Of a stretch of DNA of 45,678 bases, positions 16,399-24,373 are shown one piece after another; the stretch's first letter is position 1; every line of letters begins with the position of its first letter. The stretch is from JANOMH01 sp031422295 (GTDB lineage Bacteria > Pseudomonadota > Alphaproteobacteria > Rhodobacterales > Rhodobacteraceae). The notes below the pieces were generated by a model that had not been told where the DNA came from, ran no database searches, and saw only the letters and a list, made by a program, of their open reading frames with translations. The DNA is taken from NCBI GenBank assembly GCA_031422295.1, contig JANOQM010000093.1:1-45678 (forward strand). The letters are read 5' to 3'. Position numbers and translations under genes: made by a program.

Positions 16399-17286
16399 TC
16401 AGGCCGAGACCAGCTGCACTGTCCGAAGATCAAACCCAGTCAGCCCTGGAAAGTCGGCCACGCCAGCCCCGTCGGCAAACAGGCTGACCCCATTATCGGT
16501 AACTTCGTAAGTCATGTCTGGGACCGACCCTTGAAAGTAGACCACAATCGTATCCACCGAGTCGTCAAAGTCATCGATCGTGGCCGCCCCTTCAGTCCCA
16601 GCCAACCTAAGAGTCAGCCCAAACACATCCGACCCGGCCCCGCCGTTCAGATTATCAAATGCGCCGCCAAGCAAGTGATCGTCGCCATCCCCGCCATTCA
16701 GGTAATCGCGCATGGCAATGCCGCCATAGTCGACCCCGTCCAGCCGGTCATTGCCCTGACCGCCGTGCATCACATCGGCCCCTGTGCCGCCTGTCAACAT
16801 GTCATCCCCATGGGAACCCAGCAATGCATCATTGCCCGCCCCACCATCCAAACGGTCCGCCCCATTACCGCCATTCAGGGCATCGTCGCCCGCGTCGCCT
16901 GACAGAATGTCATCGCCGATATGGCCAAAAACGCTGTCATCCCCGTCGTCGCCCGCCAAAAGATCGTCTCCCGCACCGCCAAGGACATCATCATTGCCCG
17001 CGCCACCGCCCACAGTGTCATCGCCGTCCTGCCCATCAACATAGTCATTTCCGCCCCGGCCAAATAATTGGTCGTCGCGGTCACCGCTGAACATTTCTTC
17101 GGCGTCATCGGTTCCAAAAATCGCCTCGTCCAAGGGCAGGACCGGCAGCGGCTGTTCGGGTTCGGGTGTAACCGGATCAGGCCCCGATTCAGCGTCGGAC
17201 TGGTTCGTCGGAACCAGCGCCATACCAGCAAGAGCAATTCCAATCAGGCCAAGCAGTGCAAGCATCGGACAGACTTTCTTAAGCAA
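16399..17286 (-). CDS. Secreted RTX-type calcium-binding repeat protein
   Basis: This protein of about 295 residues has an N-terminal hydrophobic signal segment (LALLGLIGIALAGMALV). From about residue 65 to 225 it carries tandem nonapeptide-like RTX repeats (GGXGXDXLX), such as GGAGNDDVLGGAGDDLLAG and GGTGADVMHGGQGNDRLDG, which fold as a calcium-bound beta-roll. No catalytic domain is visible, and the last 60 residues lack repeats. The start is a TTG at 17286, giving an MLKK n-region, or the ATG at 17265. An N-terminal Sec-type signal plus RTX repeats is less usual than the C-terminal type I secretion signal. It is located between truB and rpsO, where many relatives have nothing. Function unknown; cell-surface or matrix binding is possible. 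Confidence 0.82.
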   Translation of the reverse strand: MLKKVCPMLALLGLIGIALAGMALVPTNQSDAESGPDPVTPEPEQPLPVLPLDEAIFGTDDAEEMFSGDRDDQLFGRGGNDYVDGQDGDDTVGGGAGNDDVLGGAGDDLLAGDDGDDSVFGHIGDDILSGDAGDDALNGGNGADRLDGGAGNDALLGSHGDDMLTGGTGADVMHGGQGNDRLDGVDYGGIAMRDYLNGGDGDDHLLGGAFDNLNGGAGSDVFGLTLRLAGTEGAATIDDFDDSVDTIVVYFQGSVPDMTYEVTDNGVSLFADGAGVADFPGLTGFDLRTVQLVSA

Positions 17287-17510
17287 TGCGTTTCGAAGAG
17301 AACCACAGGATACAGAGCGACAAAGTGTAGACCGGAAACAAAAGTTGCAGATGGATCATAACAGCAATTGTCGTGTCGATAGCATGAATCGACATGAGTG
17401 GTTAATGAATCATTGACGATAATATGCGACTTGCAGACAAACGAGTAATTCGCCGCTTACTGTTGCAAAGCTACGCGATAACCGACATGAAATCATGCCA
17501 AACACTGGCA

Positions 17511-18416
17511 CTAGGGTAAAAATACCCGGCTGGGATGCAGTTCCCCGCTGCGATATTGGCCCACGGCAATCGCGTGCCCTTGAAAACTCGCCCAGCATTC
17601 ATCGCCGAATTCGACATTTCCGGGAAACACCATTGCAGCATTGCCGTGGCGCAGCTTTTCCACACTATCGGCGGGGCAGGTCACTTGGGGTAAATCGGAC
17701 AAACCATCCTCAAGCGGGCGCAGATACTGGTCAAGGTCGGGCGATCTGGCCAGCCTTTCGATCATGTCCATGCTGATCCCCTCCGCCGCGGTAAACGGGC
17801 CGGACCAGACCCTGCGCAGAGTGACCACGTGACCATAGCAGCCCAATGCTACACCCAAGTCGCGGGCGATCGCCCGGACATAGCCGCCTTTGCCGCAGGT
17901 CATTTCCAGCGTCACATGGTCGGCGTCTGGTCGCCCCGTCATCAGCAATTCCTCGACCCACAGGGGCCGGGCGGCAATTTCAAATTCTTCACCATCGCGG
18001 GCCAGTTTATAGGCACGCTGACCATCGATTTTGACTGCAGAAAACTGCGGCGGCGTCTGCATTATCTCGCCCACAAACTGCCCAAGAGCGGCTTTGATCC
18101 GCGCATCATCCGGACGCAGTCTGCTGGTAGCGGTAATTTCACCTTCGGCATCGTCTGTATTGGTGGCCTGCCCCAGCCGGACCGTGAACTCATAGGCCTT
18201 CAGGGCATCCGTAATATAGGGGACAGTCTTGGTCGCTTCGCCCAAGGCTACGGCCAGAACCCCCGTCGCCTCGGGGTCCAGCGTGCCTGCATGCCCGGCT
18301 TTTTTGGCGTCAAACGCCCATTTAACCTTATTCACCACAGCGTTCGAGGTGATCCCGGCAGGTTTATCGACCACTAGCCAGCCCGAGACGTCCCGACCTT
18401 TTTTAATCCGTGCCAT
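17511..18416 (-). CDS. truB: tRNA pseudouridine(55) synthase
   Basis: This 301-residue TruB converts U55 of the tRNA T-loop to pseudouridine. The catalytic Asp47 lies in GHAGTLDPEATGVL, preceded by the N-terminal WLVVDKPAGITSN. Further family segments are AYKLARDGEEFE and CGKGGYVRAIARDLG, and the C-terminus is PUA-like. The ATG is immediately after the stop of the phosphodiester glycosidase-like gene with no gap, so rbfA, that gene and truB form a tight translation-related operon on the minus strand. Confidence 0.97.
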   Translation of the reverse strand: MARIKKGRDVSGWLVVDKPAGITSNAVVNKVKWAFDAKKAGHAGTLDPEATGVLAVALGEATKTVPYITDALKAYEFTVRLGQATNTDDAEGEITATSRLRPDDARIKAALGQFVGEIMQTPPQFSAVKIDGQRAYKLARDGEEFEIAARPLWVEELLMTGRPDADHVTLEMTCGKGGYVRAIARDLGVALGCYGHVVTLRRVWSGPFTAAEGISMDMIERLARSPDLDQYLRPLEDGLSDLPQVTCPADSVEKLRHGNAAMVFPGNVEFGDECWASFQGHAIAVGQYRSGELHPSRVFLP

Positions 18417-19136
18417 CTACTCAATCATCGCAACAATTGGGCCCATCGCACGGCCCGGGTCGGACCTGCCAAGTGCGGGGGCATGCAAACGCGACACATT
18501 GCCGTCGAAATACAGCGCCAGAGGCAGGCCCAGCCCATCGCGGTAGAACCGGGCGAATTCGTAAAATGTAACCGGCTGGTTCGAAATGGCAAATACAGCA
18601 CGGTCTCCGCTATCGGTCGTGCCGACGCCATTGCGGATATAGCGCGAGGTGCTGTCGGGCAGAAACCGTGGATGCAGCGCCCCGTCGATCACCAACATCG
18701 GCCCGGATTGGGTGGCAAAATCGCACAGGCTGCTCAGCTGCGCGAATACCAGCGTTTCGAACACCCGCGCCTGTCCGGGCCGGATACACAAAACACCATT
18801 TGGCAACAGCCCGAAATTTCCATTACTGGCACCGGTCAACAAGCGTGACCGCTCGATCCCGTTTTGCAGGAAATAGCCGACGGGTGAGCGGTCTTCGTGA
18901 TACATTCCGGCATTCATGGCAAAGGACAGGGACTTGCCCTCGTAGGCCTGCGCCAGCACATCAAACTCACCAAACGGCACGCCTGTATCATCGTTCAGGA
19001 ACAGTTCCAGCCGGTCCTTCGCAGGATTCACCGTGCAGGTCGTATAGCTGATACCCTCAAAACGGACATCTTCGCAGGTTAGGGCCACGCTCGGTCCAGC
19101 CAGCACGCCAAAAACCAAAGCCAGCGCCCGGATCAA
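18417..19136 (-). CDS. Phosphodiester glycosidase family protein (NAGPA/DUF2233-like)
   Basis: This is a 239-residue exported protein. The signal peptide (MIRALALVFGVLAGPSVAL) is followed by a NAGPA-type domain with FAMNAGMYHEDRSPVGYFLQNG, GPMLVIDGALHPRF, NGVGTTDSGDRAVFAISN and LYFDGNVSRL. These are typical of the family, related to the enzyme that uncovers GlcNAc-1-phosphodiesters. It starts with TTG whose last bases overlap the rbfA TGA, and its stop abuts truB, so it is translationally embedded in a ribosome/tRNA maturation operon. The substrate is unknown, probably an envelope glycan or phosphodiester-linked sugar. Confidence 0.85.
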   Translation of the reverse strand: MIRALALVFGVLAGPSVALTCEDVRFEGISYTTCTVNPAKDRLELFLNDDTGVPFGEFDVLAQAYEGKSLSFAMNAGMYHEDRSPVGYFLQNGIERSRLLTGASNGNFGLLPNGVLCIRPGQARVFETLVFAQLSSLCDFATQSGPMLVIDGALHPRFLPDSTSRYIRNGVGTTDSGDRAVFAISNQPVTFYEFARFYRDGLGLPLALYFDGNVSRLHAPALGRSDPGRAMGPIVAMIE

Positions 19137-19552
19137 TCGTCCAGATCCTGCCGGACGTGCTTGTCGGCAAACATCGCCGCCGTCGCATCCATCCGGTCAT
19201 AAGTATCATCCAACTCAAACCGCAACTCGGGCGCGAATTTGATATTCATCCCATGGACCACCAGATGGCGCAGTTCAAACCGGTTACGGCGCAGGGCAGA
19301 CAGCGCTTCGTCCTTGTCTTTGCCACCCAAGGGCAGGATAAAGGCCGTAGCGACACGCAGGTCGGCTGAAACGCGTACCTCACCTACAGTAATTGACATG
19401 CGGTTCATGTCGGGGTCATGCACCTCGCCGCGCGCTAGAACCTCAGACAATGTGCGGCGGATAAGTTCGCCGACACGCAACTGGCGTTGCGACGGACCCG
19501 CGGGTTTTGATCCGGTGGACCGGGATGATGTGTTCTTTGCCATGCCGCCCAT
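19133..19552 (-). CDS. rbfA: 30S ribosome-binding factor A
   Basis: This 139-residue RbfA is a KH-like protein that binds the 30S subunit and helps 16S rRNA 5'-end maturation and cold adaptation. Recognisable parts are the N-terminal QRQLRVGELIRRTLSEVL, then VGEVRVSADLRVATAFI and a C-terminal FELDDTYDRMD. The start is 19552 or an ATG three codons in (19543). It is the first gene of the rbfA-glycosidase-truB operon and is divergent from dapB, 88 bp away. Confidence 0.96.
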   Translation of the reverse strand: MGGMAKNTSSRSTGSKPAGPSQRQLRVGELIRRTLSEVLARGEVHDPDMNRMSITVGEVRVSADLRVATAFILPLGGKDKDEALSALRRNRFELRHLVVHGMNIKFAPELRFELDDTYDRMDATAAMFADKHVRQDLDD

Positions 19553-19640
19553 TTAGGGCCTTGTCGGCACAATGCCAAGCAAGGCTTTGCCAAGTGCTGC
19601 CCCCAAGGATAAGACAACGCCGGGTCAGTCGGAGGATCAG

Positions 19641-20429
19641 ATGTCAAACTTGCCGGGAATCGTTGTCACAGGGGCCTCGGGCCGGATGGGCCAAAGCCTG
19701 ATCGCGGCGATTCTGGCATCCGACAAATGCCGTCTGGTTGGCGCATTGGAACGACCCGGACATGACTGGATCGGGCGGGACGCGGGCGGCGGAATTGTGG
19801 TCACCGACGACCCGCTTGAGGTTTTTGCCAAGGCGCAGGCGATTGTCGACTTTACCAGCCCGGCGGCAACGGTGGGTTTCGCAAGCCTCGCCGCACAGGC
19901 CCGCGCGGTGCATGTGATAGGCACAACCGGGCTGTCTGACACCGACCTTGCGGCGATCAAGGCTGCGGCACGGCATGCCGTGATCGTGCGGGCGGGGAAT
20001 ATGTCACTGGGGGTCAACCTGCTGGTGCAACTGACCAAAAAGGTCGCGGCGGTGTTGGACGCGGATTTTGATATCGAGATTATCGAGGCGCATCACCGGG
20101 CCAAGGTCGATGCGCCTTCGGGCACTGCGCTGATGCTGGGGCAGGCGGCCGCAGAGGGGCGCGGCGTGGCGCTGGATGATGTAGCCGACCGGGGCCGTGA
20201 CGGGCTGACTGGGGCGCGGGGGCGCGGGGCTATTGGGTTCAACGCAATACGGGGCGGCGATATCGTAGGCGAACATGACGTGATGTTCGCAGCCCCCGGC
20301 GAGCGGATCATACTGCGTCATGTGGCGACTGACCGGGCGATTTTCGTGCGCGGGGCGTTGCGGGCGGCACTATGGGGGCAGTCCCAATCGCCGGGTGAAT
20401 ATGATATGATGGATGTGCTGGGGCTGTAG
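19641..20429 (+). CDS. dapB: 4-hydroxy-tetrahydrodipicolinate reductase
   Basis: This is a 262-residue cytoplasmic NAD(P)H-dependent reductase of the lysine/meso-diaminopimelate pathway. It shows the Rossmann motif VVTGASGRMGQS, TTGLSDTDLA, and the active-site segment IEAHHRAKVDAPSGTAL that carries the catalytic His and Lys, then GFNAIRGGDIVGEHDV. The ATG at 19641 follows GGAGGATCAG; an in-frame ATG at 19572 is unlikely. It is divergent from rbfA, a common pairing in this family. Confidence 0.97.
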   Translation: MSNLPGIVVTGASGRMGQSLIAAILASDKCRLVGALERPGHDWIGRDAGGGIVVTDDPLEVFAKAQAIVDFTSPAATVGFASLAAQARAVHVIGTTGLSDTDLAAIKAAARHAVIVRAGNMSLGVNLLVQLTKKVAAVLDADFDIEIIEAHHRAKVDAPSGTALMLGQAAAEGRGVALDDVADRGRDGLTGARGRGAIGFNAIRGGDIVGEHDVMFAAPGERIILRHVATDRAIFVRGALRAALWGQSQSPGEYDMMDVLGL

Positions 20430-20510
20430 GTCACGTAAACGCCATCAGTTGAACCAATCCGTTCTGAGAACCGTAATCATTTCAATTGCGTTTTGAACCA
20501 GAGGCCTGCC

Positions 20511-20885
20511 ATGCACCGTTTCTTGCCGTTACTGACCCTCGCGGCGCTTTCTCTGGCCGCTGGCCCGGTCAAAGCTACCGATGAATTTGTCGCCGTTAGT
20601 GACGAGGCCGCCTTTCTGGCCTTGGTGGACGGGCGCGAATTGCGGCTGGGGATGTTGGGCATCAGCGTCGAAGTCCTTGCAGATGGAACGATCAGAGGCA
20701 GCGCGTCAGGCTGGGACTTGACCGGCAACTGGACATGGCAAGATGGGTTTTTCTGCCGTGATATTGATTGGAGCGGGACCAAGATCGAATACAATTGTCA
20801 ATTGGTCGAAGCCAGGGGGACCGAGGCCATGCGTTTTACCGTCGATCAGGGCGCTGGGCAGGCTGCCGAGTTCAATCTGCGCTGA
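20511..20885 (+). CDS. Conserved hypothetical exported protein
   Basis: This 124-residue protein has a clear Sec signal peptide (MHRFLPLLTLAALSLAAGPVKA). The mature domain of about 100 residues contains VSDEAAFLALVDGRELRLGMLGISVEVLADGTIRG, two Cys residues (CRDIDW and NCQLVE) that could form a disulfide, and repeated Trp residues (SGWDLTGNWTWQDG). It looks like a small periplasmic beta-rich protein seen in Rhodobacteraceae. I do not recognise a function. ATG 20511 follows AGAGGCCTGCC; an ATG at 20493 has a weaker site. It is probably monocistronic, downstream of dapB. Confidence 0.8.
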   Translation: MHRFLPLLTLAALSLAAGPVKATDEFVAVSDEAAFLALVDGRELRLGMLGISVEVLADGTIRGSASGWDLTGNWTWQDGFFCRDIDWSGTKIEYNCQLVEARGTEAMRFTVDQGAGQAAEFNLR

Positions 20886-20961
20886 TCGCAGCACCGCGCT
20901 TGGTTATCTTTGTTGTGTAAATACCTCCGCTGGACGCTCTTCTGACCTGCCTCACCACACG

Positions 20962-21141
20962 TCAAAAGTCGATAGCCAGCCCCTTTTTCTCCCAGTCGCC
21001 AAAGCGCACAGGGTCGGGGCCGTCGCGGCCACCCAGCTCTACGGGCAAGACAACCTCACCAGCGGCTTTACGCCGTGCCTCGGCCTCGGCTAAGGCGCGC
21101 TTGGCAGCAGCGGGCAGTTCGGGCTGGGAACGATCGGTCAT
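20962..21141 (-). CDS. DUF1674 protein (succinate dehydrogenase assembly factor 4-like)
   Basis: This is a 59-residue protein. The C-terminal GGRDGPDPVRFGDWEKKGLAIDF is the conserved signature of DUF1674/SDHAF4 proteins. Eukaryotic members bind the flavinated SdhA subunit and aid complex II assembly. The N-terminal half is charged and helical (AAAKRALAEAEARRKAAG). The start at 21141 (MTDRSQPEL) is preferred over an ATG 19 codons upstream because family members are short and that extension is unlike them. It is divergent from rsmB. Confidence 0.85.
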   Translation of the reverse strand: MTDRSQPELPAAAKRALAEAEARRKAAGEVVLPVELGGRDGPDPVRFGDWEKKGLAIDF

Positions 21142-21209
21142 CACGGCTTCCTTGTGCGGCTGACCCTGCTGATATACGGCGCGGGTGGCGCGAAACAAGA
21201 GGATGCCAG

Positions 21210-22511
21210 ATGACCCAGCCAGACGGCCAAAGCAGCCTTGCCCTGAACAGTTTGGCCCCGCGTCGTGCGGCCCTGCTTCTGCTCGATCAGATCATCGGCG
21301 GCGGGCGGCTGATGGCCGAACTGATTTCAGGCGGGGCTTTGCAACATCTGGCCAATGATGACCGCGCCCGTGCGCAACGGCTGGCCACCGAAACCCTGCG
21401 CGCGCTGGGCCGGGCCGACCGGATGCTGAAGCCGTTCATGCAAAAGTCGCCACCGCTGACGATTCGCAATATCCTGCGTCTTGGCACCGTTGAGATCATG
21501 CAGGGGGCCGCAGGGCATGGCGTGGTCAATGACATGGTCCAAATTGCAGGGCTGGGAAAACGCACTGGCACGCTGAAAGGGTTGGTCAACGCTGTCCTGC
21601 GCAAGGTCGCCGCCGAAGGGCAGGATAAATGGGCGCAGATGCCAATCCCTGCTTTGCCAGACTGGCTGCGCGAACCGCTGGTCGAGGCGTGGAGCCGCAA
21701 GCCGGTTGCCGCGATGGAGATCGCTCATTTCGCCGGGGCTGCTTTGGACATCACCGCCAAGGGCGATCCGGCTGCCGTGGCTGCCCTGCTGGGTGGAGCC
21801 ATGCTTCCCACCGGGTCGATCAGACTGACCGACGCGGGGCAAGTGTCGCGGCTGCCCGGTTATGCCGACGGATTATGGTGGGTGCAGGATGCCGCTGCCG
21901 CCTTGCCGGTGCGGATACTGGCCCCCAAGCCCGGTGAAAAGGTGCTGGACCTGTGCGCCGCACCGGGCGGCAAAACCATGCAGCTGGCTGCCCTTGGGGC
22001 GCTGGTCACAGCCCTTGATCTGTCCGAGCAGCGCATGACCCGGGTTGCCGACAACCTGAACCGGACTGGCCTGACTGCTGAAATCGTCATCGGCGACGCC
22101 CTGACCTGCGACCGAACCGGCTTTGATGCGATCCTGCTGGACGCGCCCTGTTCAGCGACCGGCACAATCCGGCGGCACCCCGACCTGCCTTACGCCAAAG
22201 ACGGGTCCGAATTTGCCGGACTGATCGACCAGCAATCCCGGATGATCGACCATGCACTGACCCTGTTGAAACCCGGCGGCAGACTGCTGTTTTGCACCTG
22301 TTCGCTTTTGCCTGACGAAGGCGAGGTGCAGGCTGAAGCCGCCCTCGCCCGCTATCCGGGGCTGGCGGCTGACCGGGACGCACTGGACCGGCCGGGGATC
22401 GACCCTGCGTGGGTCACCCCCGAAGGCGGATTGCGGCTGCGTCCGGATTATTGGCCCGAATTGGGTGGCATGGATGGGTTCTATATCATCCTGTTGCGAA
22501 AGCCTGCGTGA
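21210..22511 (+). CDS. rsmB: 16S rRNA (cytosine(967)-C(5))-methyltransferase RsmB/NOP family
   Basis: This 433-residue RNA methyltransferase has an N-terminal NusB-like helical domain (about residues 10-140) and a Rossmann methyltransferase domain. The SAM motif is VLDLCAAPGGKTMQLA, and two catalytic cysteines lie in LDAPCSATGTIRRHPD and LLFCTCSLLPDEGE. ATG 21210 is preceded by AAGAGGATGCC and sits just after the divergent DUF1674 gene. The order rsmB, heparinase-like gene, purH is a recurrent Rhodobacteraceae neighbourhood. Confidence 0.95.
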   Translation: MTQPDGQSSLALNSLAPRRAALLLLDQIIGGGRLMAELISGGALQHLANDDRARAQRLATETLRALGRADRMLKPFMQKSPPLTIRNILRLGTVEIMQGAAGHGVVNDMVQIAGLGKRTGTLKGLVNAVLRKVAAEGQDKWAQMPIPALPDWLREPLVEAWSRKPVAAMEIAHFAGAALDITAKGDPAAVAALLGGAMLPTGSIRLTDAGQVSRLPGYADGLWWVQDAAAALPVRILAPKPGEKVLDLCAAPGGKTMQLAALGALVTALDLSEQRMTRVADNLNRTGLTAEIVIGDALTCDRTGFDAILLDAPCSATGTIRRHPDLPYAKDGSEFAGLIDQQSRMIDHALTLLKPGGRLLFCTCSLLPDEGEVQAEAALARYPGLAADRDALDRPGIDPAWVTPEGGLRLRPDYWPELGGMDGFYIILLRKPA

Positions 22512-22583
22512 CTCCAGCCGTGTTGGCCGGTATCATTGGAGCAACAAAAATAACCCCGTCGCGGACGGGCAAGGCGGCAGGTC

Positions 22584-24368
22584 GTGGTCAAAGAACAGTC
22601 ATGGGTGACGGCGCAAACGCGCCATCTGGCCGGGGCGCAAACCCGTTTACTGGACCGGGTACACGCCCGGCTGGCCGCACGGGCCCGGCCTGCGACCGGG
22701 TTTGTATCCGCCCCGGAACCGCGCACGATCGGCCATTTTGCGCGGGGGCGGCAACTGATCGCTGGCAATTTCATGCTGGGCGGACACCTGATCGAGGCGC
22801 CAGACCGCCAGATTTGGGATATCGGCCCACCCGGTGCGCCCTATGCCACAGCGCTTCAGGGCTGCACCTGGCTGGACGATTTGGCGGCTGTCGGGGACGG
22901 CAAAGCAAGGGCGCGCGCGCAGGACTGGGTGTTTGGCTGGATCGACCGTTACGGCCAAGGCACCGGGCCGGGCTGGACCCCCGATCTGACTGGCCGGCGG
23001 CTGATCCGCTGGATCAATCATGCGTTATTCATTCTGCGCGGTCAGGACAAAGCCGCCTCTGACCGGTTTTATGCCAGCCTCGCCCGCCAGACTATTTTCC
23101 TGTCCCGCCGGTGGCGATCCACCCAACAAGGCCTGCCCCGGTTTGAGGCATTGACCGGCATGATCTATGCCGGGCTGTCCCTGACCGGGATGGAACGGTA
23201 TGTCGATCCGGCCATCCGGGCCTTGGCACAGGATTGTCATCGCCAGATTGACACGATGGGCGGTATTCCGACCCGCAATCCCGAAGAACTGCTCGAGGTG
23301 TTCACTTTGTTGACTTGGGCCGCCCAAGCCTTGGCCGAAGCGGACAGACTGGTACCCGAGGCCCAGATGGCTGCCATAGCCCGGATTGCCCCGACCTTGC
23401 GGGCGCTGCGCCACGCCGATGGCGGGTTGGCACGATTTCATGGTGGCGGGCGCGGGCTGGACGGGCGGCTGGATGCTGCGTTGGCCACTTCGGGGGTCAA
23501 GGGGCGGGTCACGGCGGGCCTGCATATGGGTTTTGCACGGCTGGCGGCGGGGCGAACCACGCTGATCTTGGATGCAAGCGCGCCACCCAAAGGTGCGGCA
23601 TCAGGGCAGGCCCATGCCTCGACCCTTGCCTTTGAAATGACGTCCGGGCGCAGGCCAGTAATCGTCAACTGCGGGTCAGGCGTCAGTTTTGGCGAAGACT
23701 GGTGGCAGGCGGGGCGGGCCACTGCCAGCCATTCGACCCTTGGTATTGACGGCTTTTCATCCGCGCGGTTTGGATCCCGGTTTGGGGTTTCTGCCGGTCT
23801 GGGACGCGCAAGCAGCGATCTGCTGGTTGATGTCCCTGCCAAAGTGCCCTGCGAAATCACGGAACTGGGGGCAAGCCTGAGGCTGGAGGCGGCGCATGAC
23901 GGCTGGCAAATCACCCATGGGCTGACCCATGCCCGCACGCTTGAGTTGACACAGGATGGGCGCGGGTTGTCAGGAGAGGAATTGCTGACCACGTTGTCAG
24001 ATGGCGATAAAGCCCGGTTCGACCGCGCAATGGACGCCACCAGCCTGCAAGGCTTTGCCTATTCGATCCGGTTCCACCTGCACCCGGAAATTGAGGCGTC
24101 CCTCGATCTGGGTGGAACGGCCATTTCGCTGGCCCTCAAAAGTGGCGAGATCTGGATTTTCCGGCATGATGGGGCCGCCCGGATGGGTCTGGACCGCTCG
24201 GCCTATCTGGAAACTGGGCGATTGGCCCCCCGTGCTGCACAACAGGTGGTTTTATCTGGTCGCGCGATGGCTTATGCGACACGCGTCCGATGGTCACTGG
24301 CCAAGGCGCAGGACACGCCCAATGCCGTGCGCGACCTTGCACCGGATGTAGAAGAAGAAAAGGACTGA
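22584..24368 (+). CDS. Heparinase II/III family protein
   Basis: This 594-residue protein has the usual two-part layout. The N-terminal alpha/alpha-toroid-like half includes FMLGGHLIEAPDRQIWDI, RRLIRWINHALFILRG and GGIPTRNPEELLEV. The C-terminal beta-rich Hepar_II_III half includes VNCGSGVSFGEDWWQAGRATASHSTL. Family lyases cleave uronic-acid polysaccharides, but this subgroup, conserved beside rsmB and purH without a sugar-utilisation context, is uncharacterised as far as I know. No signal peptide is visible, which is odd for a polysaccharide lyase. It seems to start at a GTG (22584); no better ATG is in frame nearby. It ends 5 bp before purH. Confidence 0.88.
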   Translation: MVKEQSWVTAQTRHLAGAQTRLLDRVHARLAARARPATGFVSAPEPRTIGHFARGRQLIAGNFMLGGHLIEAPDRQIWDIGPPGAPYATALQGCTWLDDLAAVGDGKARARAQDWVFGWIDRYGQGTGPGWTPDLTGRRLIRWINHALFILRGQDKAASDRFYASLARQTIFLSRRWRSTQQGLPRFEALTGMIYAGLSLTGMERYVDPAIRALAQDCHRQIDTMGGIPTRNPEELLEVFTLLTWAAQALAEADRLVPEAQMAAIARIAPTLRALRHADGGLARFHGGGRGLDGRLDAALATSGVKGRVTAGLHMGFARLAAGRTTLILDASAPPKGAASGQAHASTLAFEMTSGRRPVIVNCGSGVSFGEDWWQAGRATASHSTLGIDGFSSARFGSRFGVSAGLGRASSDLLVDVPAKVPCEITELGASLRLEAAHDGWQITHGLTHARTLELTQDGRGLSGEELLTTLSDGDKARFDRAMDATSLQGFAYSIRFHLHPEIEASLDLGGTAISLALKSGEIWIFRHDGAARMGLDRSAYLETGRLAPRAAQQVVLSGRAMAYATRVRWSLAKAQDTPNAVRDLAPDVEEEKD

Positions 24369-24373
24369 TCCCG

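Noticed and set aside
16399..17286. Tandem repeats at 16.6-17.1 kb as a CRISPR or satellite array
   Set aside because: The periodicity is that of degenerate 27-bp RTX codon repeats inside an open frame, with no identical repeats or spacers.
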